Source: Anaerolineaceae bacterium (GTDB taxonomy: Bacteria; Chloroflexota; Anaerolineae; Anaerolineales; Anaerolineaceae). From it: a DNA stretch of 5,035 nucleotides. Below the pieces are notes generated by a model. The model made no database searches. It saw only the letters and a program-made list of their open reading frames with translations, and was not told the origin of the DNA. Of this stretch, positions 1 through 4,774 are shown piece after piece. Within the stretch, counting starts at the first letter, position 1; every line of letters starts with the position of its first letter. Both the position numbers and the translations under genes were made by a program. Location of the stretch: assembly GCA_003532515.1 (NCBI GenBank), contig DOEX01000008.1, positions 1 to 5,035 of the forward strand. The letters are read 5' to 3'.

Positions 1-119
1 AGATATTGGTTTTGCTCTCGCAGCGTATCGACCTCAGTAGTATCCGTCGGTTCGATTGGCTGGCAGGCTGTGAGAAGGGTGGTAAAAATGATGAAAACAA
101 TAAGAAGTTTTTTCCTCAT
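1..119 (-). CDS. Lipoprotein of unknown function, N-terminal fragment
   Basis: An open frame starts at the ATG at 117-119 and runs off the left window edge after 39 complete codons. The predicted N-terminus is a lipoprotein signal peptide: basic n-region Arg2-Lys3-Lys4, hydrophobic core Leu5 to Leu16, and lipobox Leu16-Thr17-Ala18-Cys19. Cys19 would be lipidated after signal peptidase II cleavage, anchoring the protein on the outer face of the membrane. What follows (Gln-Pro-Ile-Glu-Pro-Thr-Asp-Thr-Thr-Glu) is a polar, Thr/Pro/acidic stretch typical of a lipoprotein tether. The start is supported by a GGAG Shine-Dalgarno sequence at 125-128, five bases upstream. It is the next minus-strand gene after folP, but 397 bases of repeat-rich DNA lie between them, so cotranscription is doubtful. 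The functional domain is outside the window, so no function can be given. Confidence 0.75.
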   Translation of the reverse strand, partial: MRKKLLIVFIIFTTLLTACQPIEPTDTTEVDTLREQNQY

Positions 120-201
120 GTTAACTCCAAAGAGAGAGATGAATAATTTCCTCTCTTGCTATTAAGACGAATTTTCTGCCCTGGAGTTCCGTGATTAATC
201 T

Positions 202-275
202 GTCATTGCGAGGCGTTTTGCCTGCGTGCCTAATGGGTTATTAAACTAAGGCAAGGCAAAACGGCGTGGCAATCC
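202..275 (+). repeat. Palindromic CATTGCGAG/GGCAAT-type repeat, copy A
   Basis: The element begins GTCATTGCGAGG and ends GTGGCAATCC. It can fold as a long hairpin: outer stem ATTGC (205-209) with GCAAT (269-273), inner perfect 9-bp stem CGTTTTGCC (214-222) with GGCAAAACG (255-263), and an inner TGCC/GGCA pairing (227-230 with 250-253). From general knowledge, short palindromes with a GTCATTGCGAG start and a GGCAATC end are dispersed in many bacterial genomes; assignment to that group rests on resemblance only. Copy B lies 28 bases away in the opposite orientation. Confidence 0.65.
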
Positions 276-303
276 GCCTTTATGTTTAAAAATTACAAGA
301 CAA

Positions 304-360
304 AGCAGACTGCCACGGTCGCTGGCGCTCCACACTCCGTGCGCAAGCAGTCGCAGTGAC
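304..360 (-). repeat. Palindromic CATTGCGAG/GGCAAT-type repeat, copy B, inverted
   Basis: On the minus strand this copy starts GTCACTGCGA (360 downwards) and ends CGTGGCAGTCTGCT (to 304), the same frame as copy A with different interior sequence. Its outer stem is ACTGC/GCAGT (309-313 with 353-357 on the plus strand). Compared with the ATTGC/GCAAT stem of copy A, both sides of one base pair have changed (T-A to C-G), so pairing is kept. An inner GCGC/GCGC pairing (325-328 with 341-344) is also possible. Thirteen bases of its end (304-316) recur in inverse orientation at 3751-3763. Confidence 0.6.
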
Positions 361-401
361 TAATTTTGGAGACCTTTATCCTATAGCTTGAGATGTCGAA
401 G

Positions 402-487
402 TGAGACCGTTCGAGGTTCCATTAATCAGATGCAAATTAGTGGTCTCATTCCGACCTACGAAAAGGCTACCGTAGGGAACGGTCTCA
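402..487. repeat. 86-bp inverted-repeat element with a possible three-way-junction fold
   Basis: The ends are an 11-bp perfect inverted repeat, TGAGACCGTTC (402-412) and GAACGGTCTCA (477-487). Inside are two more hairpins. One is CCATTAAT (419-426) with ATTAGTGG (436-443), 8 bp including one wobble pair in the plus-strand RNA, and it may extend through GAG (413-415) and CTC (445-447). The other is CCTACG (455-460) with CGTAGG (471-476), a perfect 6 bp around a 10-base loop. The branches meet with almost no unpaired bases except 448-454, so RNA or single-stranded DNA could form a compact three-way junction. It starts 29 bases past the folP stop in the transcribed direction, so it would be in the folP 3' UTR. 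There is no T-tract for intrinsic termination. It may be a structured RNA, an mRNA 3'-end stabiliser, or a miniature mobile element; no known family was recognised. Confidence 0.55.
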
Positions 488-516
488 ACTGCCTTGTAAG
501 GGTGCGCCGTTCCGTT

Positions 517-1380
517 CTAATTTGCGTTATGGATGGCATCCAGCATGCGCGCCAGGCGTACAGTTTCCTTCACATCATGAACGCGTAAAATCGAAGCCCC
601 CATCATCACCCCCCAGGCGTTGGCGGCCAGGCTGCCTTCCAAGCGTTCACCCTGGGGCAGGTTGAGCGTGTGACCGATAAAACCTTTATGGGAAACACCC
701 AATAGAATTGGGAAACCAAGTTCTGTCAGCGCATCCAGGTGGTTGAGCAAATATAGACTTTGATCGATAGTCTTGCCAAAGCCGATGCCAGGGTCGAGGA
801 TGATTTTGTCGTCGCTCACACCAGCTGCCCGGGCGATTTCCACCGATTCTGCCAGCCAGCTGCAGACTTCGCTGACGATATCCTCATATGTCACATCCTC
901 ATAGTGCCCGCCCAGCTCGCTGCTGACAGGACGCGCGCCGAGCTCGCGGTTGTGCATTAAGACAGCAGTGGCTCCAAATTCAGCAACTACGGCTGTCATT
1001 CCTGGGTCATATTGGAAGCCCCAAACGTCGTTGACGATGTCCGCACCCCGCCCAAGGCAGGCACGAGCAGTTTCTGCTTTGTAGGTGTCGACCGAGATCA
1101 GGACATCCGGCAGTTCTTTTCGGATCAGGTTCAGAGCAGGTAGAAGGCGCTCAAGTTCTTCGCTTACACCCAGCTTGCGTGAACCGGGGCGGGTAGATTC
1201 TGCCCCGATGTCCAGAACATCCACACCATCTTTAACAAAACGAAGGGCTTGTTCGAGAGCAGCGGATTCGACTTCTGCCTGGTTTAACAGTCCATCGCCC
1301 GAAAAACTGTCGGGTGTGAGGTTGATAATACCCATGACATATGTTTTCTTATTGAGGTTGGGGAAGAGGTTGGATTGCAT
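517..1380 (-). CDS. folP: Dihydropteroate synthase
   Basis: FolP joins 6-hydroxymethyl-7,8-dihydropterin diphosphate to p-aminobenzoate to make 7,8-dihydropteroate in cytosolic folate synthesis; it is the sulfonamide target. The 287-residue length fits the family's single TIM barrel. Motifs appear in the expected order: MGIINLTPDSFSGDG (16-30), GAESTRPGS (59-67), SVDTY (96-100), NDVWG (117-121), MHN (142-144), ILDPGIGFGKT (194-204), GVSHKGFIG (228-236) and a C-terminal RVHDV (266-270) with the phosphate-site Arg. The family motif Ser-Arg-Lys reads Ser-His-Lys here, His231. The start is supported by GAGG (1386-1389), five bases upstream and overlapping the stop of the LysM gene; the gap is only 7 bases, so the two genes are probably cotranscribed and translationally coupled. 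No folK, folB or folE is in the window, and no intrinsic terminator follows. Confidence 0.95.
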   Translation of the reverse strand: MQSNLFPNLNKKTYVMGIINLTPDSFSGDGLLNQAEVESAALEQALRFVKDGVDVLDIGAESTRPGSRKLGVSEELERLLPALNLIRKELPDVLISVDTYKAETARACLGRGADIVNDVWGFQYDPGMTAVVAEFGATAVLMHNRELGARPVSSELGGHYEDVTYEDIVSEVCSWLAESVEIARAAGVSDDKIILDPGIGFGKTIDQSLYLLNHLDALTELGFPILLGVSHKGFIGHTLNLPQGERLEGSLAANAWGVMMGASILRVHDVKETVRLARMLDAIHNAN

Positions 1381-1387
1381 GGCTGCC

Positions 1388-2425
1388 TCACGGAATTTGG
1401 AACCTGGCTTCTGCCATCAGTTCGACTTTATCGATGTCAGGACCCAGGGAATAGACAATGGTGTTAAAGCGGATTGCCTCGTTTTTATCAATTGGTAGTG
1501 CTGTTTCCCAGCGGCGAAAACCCACGGGGTTTCCTTGTTGATCATAGGCAACTGCCAGCAGCCAAAGCGAGGCAATTTCGCGGTTATCGCTTGCTACGTT
1601 GATCTCACCTTCGACGTAGGCAAGCGCTTTGTCTTCGGATAGCTCAATTTGGCTTTGAATAATTTCTGCTTCCGCATACCGGTCATCATCAGGCATGGTT
1701 GGCAGCCAGTAGTCAACTTCCGCCTTCACATCGAAATTTACAGGTACTGGAGCAGGGAAAGAAGCCAATATTGGCAGGCTGCTGCCCGCCGGCAAAAGGT
1801 TAAGCGGAGCAAAAACGACCAGTTCACTTTCAAAATTGCCATCTTTTGATGTTAGCGTGAATGATACTGAAGGATTTTCAAGGGTCTCTTCACCTCGGTT
1901 GTGGATCAGCGCCAGGCAGTTGAGCCTGCCCAGGGGGTCTGGATAGCAGGCTGGCTCGCCTTTCAGCTCCAATGGTCCAGAAGGCGTTGCTGTTTGGGTT
2001 TGCAGCGACTGGGCTGTGCTAGTGGGCATTGGCGTAGACGTTTTGGTTGGCAAAGGTGTGGGAGTGACCGGGATCTCCAGAACCGTGCCCACGCTCATCC
2101 AGTTGGGTGTAACCGATGGGTTGGCTGCCAGCAATTCATCAAGGGTGATGCCATAGTAGAAGGCAATTGCCATTAATTCATCACCCTTCCCAACAATCCA
2201 GGTCACCGGGGCTGGCGTTGGTGTTTGCGTGGCGGTAGGGGCAGGGGTCGGGCTTTCTGTTGGTGCCAGGCTGGGTGCCAGGGTTGCACTGGGTTGCAGG
2301 GTGGCGGTGTGGGTTGGCACAATCGTCTTGGTGGGTGGATATTCAATCTCCACCAGGCAGCCCGAAAAACTGACCAGGGTCAGTGCAAGTAGCAGTAATA
2401 ATGCTTTAGATCGTTTGCAGATCAT
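1388..2425 (-). CDS. LysM-domain lipoprotein with Thr/Pro-rich linkers
   Basis: This 345-residue protein is predicted to be secreted and lipid-anchored. Lys4, Arg5 and Lys7 precede a Leu-rich core (8-18) and a lipobox Phe20-Ser21-Gly22-Cys23, slightly atypical because Phe replaces the usual Leu. Residues 30-74 form a Thr/Pro/Ala-rich linker. A LysM domain covers about 75-119 (WIVGKGDELMAIAFYYGITL... GTVLEIP), a fold that usually binds N-acetylglucosamine polymers such as peptidoglycan; the common Gly-Asp-Thr is Gly-Asp-Glu here. A second T/P-rich linker (120-150) leads to a beta-rich C-terminal region. Its first part holds Cys160 and Cys170, a possible disulfide. Its last part, about 268-343, resembles FxLYD-like domains (YVEGEINV..., VAYDQQGNPVG), by resemblance only. 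It lies 38 bases after hutI, with its own -10 element in that gap, and 7 bases before folP. There is no catalytic motif; a cell-wall-binding or structural role is likely. The exact function is unknown. Confidence 0.85.
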   Translation of the reverse strand: MICKRSKALLLLLALTLVSFSGCLVEIEYPPTKTIVPTHTATLQPSATLAPSLAPTESPTPAPTATQTPTPAPVTWIVGKGDELMAIAFYYGITLDELLAANPSVTPNWMSVGTVLEIPVTPTPLPTKTSTPMPTSTAQSLQTQTATPSGPLELKGEPACYPDPLGRLNCLALIHNRGEETLENPSVSFTLTSKDGNFESELVVFAPLNLLPAGSSLPILASFPAPVPVNFDVKAEVDYWLPTMPDDDRYAEAEIIQSQIELSEDKALAYVEGEINVASDNREIASLWLLAVAYDQQGNPVGFRRWETALPIDKNEAIRFNTIVYSLGPDIDKVELMAEARFQIP

Positions 2426-2431
2426 TTTTTG

Positions 2432-2440
2432 ATTATATCA
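2432..2440 (-). promoter_or_regulatory. Extended -10 promoter for the LysM gene, probably leaderless
   Basis: On the minus strand the hutI-LysM gap contains TGATATAAT, a perfect TATAAT (2432-2437) preceded by the TGn of an extended -10 element. Only six bases (CAAAAA) separate it from the ATG at 2423-2425, and there is no Shine-Dalgarno sequence. Transcription would therefore start at or next to the start codon, giving a leaderless mRNA. No -35 box is present at normal spacing, as is usual for extended -10 promoters. The promoter would let LysM-folP be transcribed independently of hutI. Confidence 0.55.
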
Positions 2441-2463
2441 GGGTGGCGTTCAGCAGCTTTTTG

Positions 2464-3726
2464 TCAGAGTGACAGGTTCGGGTAAAGCTGCCCTTTCTTG
2501 ACCACAGTTGCAACGAGATTAGTGCCATAACGATAGCTGAGCTTACGATAATCATCCACATTCAGGATCAGCATGTCAGCTTGCTTACCTGGCTCAATGG
2601 AACCTACCAGGTGTTCTCTTGAGATAGCTTTGGCGGAGTTGATGGTCGAGGCTGCCAGTGCCTCAGCTGGCGTCAGTTTCAGGTAACGACAGGAAAGCGC
2701 CTGAATGAACTGCATGGATTCGTTCCAGGTGGTACCGGGGTTAAGGTCGGTTGCCAGGGCAAGGTAGCCGCCGGCTTCGATAATGGCACGGGCGGGCGTG
2801 TATTCGCTTTGCGACAATCCAAAAGGAGTGCCAGGTAAAGAGACTGCCACCGTTTCGGATTGTGCCAGGTTCTGAATGTCTTCCAGGGAGGTTTTGACCA
2901 GGTGATCAGCTGATACAGCGCCTAATTCTGCAGCCAGGCTGGCACCGCCCAGGTTTTCGAATTCATCGGCGTGTAGTTTGAGCGGGAAGGCCAGGTGTGC
3001 AGCTTCGACCAGTATTTGGCGGGTTTCTTTCAGTTCGAAGACGCCTTTTTCACAAAAAACATCCACAAAAGGCAGTTTCTGACCGGGGGCATGTTTCAGC
3101 CACCACTTTTTGGTCTCAGGCAGAGCAGTTTCGCAAAGCCAGTCGGTGTAAGCAGCGGCGTTGCCATGGTATTCCTGGGGGATGGCGTGGGCACCCATGT
3201 AGGTGGGAACAATTTCGAGGGGACCGATGCGGTTGAGCAGCAAAATAACTTCCAACTGCTTAAATTCGGTTTCCAGGTCAAGCCCGTAACCAGTCTTGGC
3301 TTCCATGGTGGTGGTGCCATAACTGAAGGCGCGCAAGGCACGCTCCAGCGATTGGGCAACCAGCTCTTCCAGCGAGGCTTTGCGGGTGGCAGTAAGGGTC
3401 GCCAAAATTCCACCGCCGGCTGCCATGATTTCCATATAGGTTTTCCCTTGCAGGCGCATTTCAAACTCGTTGGCACGGTCTCCCGCCCAAATCAGGTGGG
3501 TATGGGGGTCCACAAAGCCAGGCACGACTGCCATGCCGGCAGCGTCAAAACGCTCTGCCAGTGGATACCGCGAGATCAACTCAGCTGACTTACCGACTTC
3601 AAGAAAAACACCATCGTGCATCACGATTGTGGCATCTTCCAAGATGGCAGGCTCAGACAGGCGCTTTCCTCGGCGAGCCTTACCCGCCATAGTAACGCAT
3701 TGGGAAATGTTGTAGATGATTTTCAT
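2464..3726 (-). CDS. hutI: Imidazolonepropionase
   Basis: HutI hydrolyses 4-imidazolone-5-propanoate to N-formimidoyl-L-glutamate, the third step of histidine degradation, in the cytosol. The 420 residues match the usual family length and the composite amidohydrolase layout: a small beta-sandwich made of both termini around a metal-dependent TIM barrel. Visible motifs are GFVDPHTHLIWAGDR (70-84) with metal ligands His75 and His77, the GGGI segment (104-107), EAKTGYGL (142-149), YMGAH with His180, KLHADEF (250-256) with metal ligand His252, SADHL (272-276) and ATDLNPGT (325-332) with metal ligand Asp327. These correspond to the two His, His and Asp metal set known for this enzyme. ATG 3724-3726 fits the family N-terminus. 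It has no Shine-Dalgarno sequence, but a -10-like hexamer lies 6 bases upstream. No hutH, hutU or hutG is in the window, so the rest of the pathway must be elsewhere. Confidence 0.95.
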   Translation of the reverse strand: MKIIYNISQCVTMAGKARRGKRLSEPAILEDATIVMHDGVFLEVGKSAELISRYPLAERFDAAGMAVVPGFVDPHTHLIWAGDRANEFEMRLQGKTYMEIMAAGGGILATLTATRKASLEELVAQSLERALRAFSYGTTTMEAKTGYGLDLETEFKQLEVILLLNRIGPLEIVPTYMGAHAIPQEYHGNAAAYTDWLCETALPETKKWWLKHAPGQKLPFVDVFCEKGVFELKETRQILVEAAHLAFPLKLHADEFENLGGASLAAELGAVSADHLVKTSLEDIQNLAQSETVAVSLPGTPFGLSQSEYTPARAIIEAGGYLALATDLNPGTTWNESMQFIQALSCRYLKLTPAEALAASTINSAKAISREHLVGSIEPGKQADMLILNVDDYRKLSYRYGTNLVATVVKKGQLYPNLSL

Positions 3727-3732
3727 AGGCTA

Positions 3733-3738
3733 ATTGTA
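3733..3738 (-). promoter_or_regulatory. Possible -10 element of hutI, leaderless type
   Basis: The minus strand reads TACAAT, one base off the TATAAT consensus, exactly six bases before the hutI ATG (3724-3726). No Shine-Dalgarno sequence is found in the 20 bases before the ATG. The spacing equals that of the stronger TATAAT in front of the LysM gene, which is the main reason to list it. No good -35 box is visible at 16-18 bases, and there is no TGn extension. Confidence 0.35.
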
Positions 3739-3750
3739 ATGGAAAAAGTT

Positions 3751-3763
3751 GTGGCAGTCTGCT
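3751..3763 (+). repeat. Fragment of the CATTGC/GGCAAT-type repeat, copy C
   Basis: The 13 bases GTGGCAGTCTGCT are identical to the reverse complement of 304-316, the end of repeat copy B, including the variant GGCAGT instead of GGCAAT. The other half of the palindrome is not visible nearby, so this looks like a half-element left just upstream of the hutI promoter region. A chance match of this length between two short spacers is unlikely but possible. Confidence 0.45.
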
Positions 3764-3827
3764 ACTCTACCGTGGTATTGAATGCACGTCGGAAGGGCAG
3801 ATTGATACGACGAAAATGACTGTTGGC

Positions 3828-3865
3828 GGCTGGGGTCACCCGTAAAGGACAACCGAGCCCCAGCC
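3828..3865. repeat. 8-bp inverted repeat in the HAD-hutI spacer
   Basis: GGCTGGGG (3828-3835) is complementary to CCCCAGCC (3858-3865), a GC-rich stem around a 22-base loop. It lies just after the HAD stop codon in the transcribed direction, so it could slow or protect the 3' end of that transcript. On the minus strand it is followed by GCCAACAGTCATTTTCG, with at most four consecutive T, so it is a weak candidate for an intrinsic terminator. Confidence 0.4.
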
Positions 3866-3883
3866 CTACGATAGGGAACGGTC
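3864..3883 (+). repeat. TAGGGAACGGTC repeat, shortened relative of 455-484
   Basis: CCTACGA (3865-3871) followed directly by TAGGGAACGGTC (3872-3883) matches CCTACGA (455-461) and TAGGGAACGGTC (473-484) of the three-way-junction element; the 11 loop bases between them are missing here. The result is a small perfect hairpin, CCCTA (3864-3868), CGA loop, TAGGG (3872-3876). It ends 4 bases before the stop codon of the HAD gene (3887-3889), so it would be the first structure in that gene's 3' UTR. Confidence 0.55.
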
Positions 3884-3886
3884 CGG

Positions 3887-4672
3887 CTAAATGACCCCAA
3901 ATTGCTTGAAGGTTTTATAAACCGCGTCGTCTTTCACCTCTGGAGCAATAAAATCGGCAGCGGCTTTCGTTTCCGATCGAGCGCCGCCCACAGCTACGCC
4001 GATACCCACCATCTTGAGCATACTGACATCGTTACCGCCATCGCCGATCGCCAGGCAGTCCTCTGCTTTGATGCCAAAATGGTCCAGGAAGGTCTGGATA
4101 CCAACATCCTTGCCGCCCGATTTGGGTGCCAGGTCGACTGAATGGGGGTTCCAGCGCACCGCCTGGCAATCCGGCAGAGCCTGGCGCAAAAAATCGTCCA
4201 TGTCTTCATGGACAAAAGGAATGATTGAGAGAATTTGGTCTTTGTCAATTTCTTCAGTAGAAAGTAAGGGTGGAACAGGACTATTGAAACTATCATAGAA
4301 TTTCTGGACGCCATCGTTGAAACCATTGATGGAAATCAGGTCGCGCTGATGATAGGAAGCGAAAAAACCGTGTTCTACACCCAGCCTGATGCTCTCTTCG
4401 ACCCAAGCGCGCTGGAAGGGGGCAAAGCGCAGCGTAGTTCCATCCGGCAGGTAACAATATTGACCGTTCACAGTCACGTAACCATCAAATTCCATGCCTG
4501 AAACCGGACCGGCTCCGTTGGCGGTCAGGTTGCGACCGGTGGCGGCGATGACCTTGACCCCGTTTTGCCGGGCGAGCTGAATTGCCTGGACAGCGCTTAG
4601 TGGAATTTGGTGAGTGAATGGGTCAGTCAGCGTATTGTCAATGTCGGTGAAGACGGCTTTGATGTTTGGCAT
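3887..4672 (-). CDS. Cof-type HAD-IIB family phosphatase
   Basis: This 261-residue protein has all four haloacid dehalogenase motifs. Motif I is DIDNTLT with nucleophile Asp10 and acid/base Asp12. Motif II is ATGR (44-47) with Thr45. The motif III lysine is probably Lys188 in SGGKD. Motif IV is GDGGND (210-215) with Mg2+-binding Asp211 and Asp215. The roughly 100-residue insert between motifs II and III (about 80-180) is the C2 cap that defines subfamily IIB (Cof/YidA/YkrA type), where substrate choice is made. Members dephosphorylate sugar phosphates, cofactor phosphates or flavin precursors in the cytosol; the substrate here cannot be told from sequence. The start is supported by AGGA at 4679-4682, six bases before the ATG. 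It follows the RNase J gene by 102 bases containing a repeat hairpin, and a 160-base repeat-bearing spacer separates it from hutI. Its neighbours give no hint of a pathway. Confidence 0.9.
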   Translation of the reverse strand: MPNIKAVFTDIDNTLTDPFTHQIPLSAVQAIQLARQNGVKVIAATGRNLTANGAGPVSGMEFDGYVTVNGQYCYLPDGTTLRFAPFQRAWVEESIRLGVEHGFFASYHQRDLISINGFNDGVQKFYDSFNSPVPPLLSTEEIDKDQILSIIPFVHEDMDDFLRQALPDCQAVRWNPHSVDLAPKSGGKDVGIQTFLDHFGIKAEDCLAIGDGGNDVSMLKMVGIGVAVGGARSETKAAADFIAPEVKDDAVYKTFKQFGVI

Positions 4673-4720
4673 GGATGTTCCTGTGTTTTTGATCGGGATG
4701 ATTGTTACGCATGCCCATGG

Positions 4721-4744
4721 TAGGGGCGGGTCCCAGACCCGCCC
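4721..4744. repeat. GTAGGGGCGGGTC hairpin repeat after the RNase J gene
   Basis: GGGCGGGTC (4724-4732) and GACCCGCCC (4736-4744) form a perfect 9-bp inverted repeat around CCA, preceded by TAG. The sequence TAGGGGCGGGTC (4721-4732) aligns with TAGGGAACGGTC at 473-484 and 3872-3883. From general knowledge, GTAGGGGCGGG... palindromes are common dispersed intergenic repeats in several bacterial groups, including Chloroflexota metagenome bins. In the transcribed direction it begins 31 bases after the RNase J stop. There is no T-tract after the stem, so it is not a standard terminator, though it could protect the 3' end. Confidence 0.6.
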
Positions 4745-4774
4745 GAACGAAAAATTGGCTTCGCTGAAAAAAAG

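Larger units (their letters stand above)
120..516. other. Non-coding, repeat-rich spacer between folP and the lipoprotein gene
   Basis: This 397-base gap has no convincing gene on either strand; its only longer open frame (388-588, plus) is antisense to the folP end and lacks recognisable features. It holds two facing copies of a palindromic repeat (202-275 and 304-360) and an 86-base inverted-repeat element (402-487), listed separately. The remaining parts are 120-201, just upstream of the lipoprotein start, 276-303, 361-401, and 488-516, just after the folP stop. Apart from the GGAG ribosome-binding site at 125-128 I see no clear motif in these. No good -35/-10 pair for the lipoprotein gene could be identified in 130-200, and no tRNA- or CRISPR-like pattern is present. 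Confidence 0.7.

Noticed and set aside
202..487. CRISPR array or tRNA in the 120-516 gap
   Set aside because: There are no regularly spaced direct repeats, and no cloverleaf with T-loop and anticodon features; the structures are palindromes with differing interiors.
1085..1498. Plus-strand open frame of 137 codons across the folP-LysM junction
   Set aside because: It is antisense to two supported genes; its Ser/Arg-rich composition is typical of a shadow frame.
2462..2467. CTGACA on the minus strand as the -35 box of the LysM promoter
   Set aside because: It is 24 bases from the TATAAT and overlaps the hutI stop codon; that spacing is too long for a standard sigma-70-type promoter.
2995..3588. 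Plus-strand open frame of 197 codons
   Set aside because: It is fully antisense to hutI, whose motifs are intact. The translation has no recognisable motif, and the frame has no ribosome-binding site of note.
4724..4744. Intrinsic terminator for the RNase J gene
   Set aside because: The 9-bp stem is strong, but no T-tract follows it on the minus strand. The seven-T run (4767-4773) lies before the stem, not after it.
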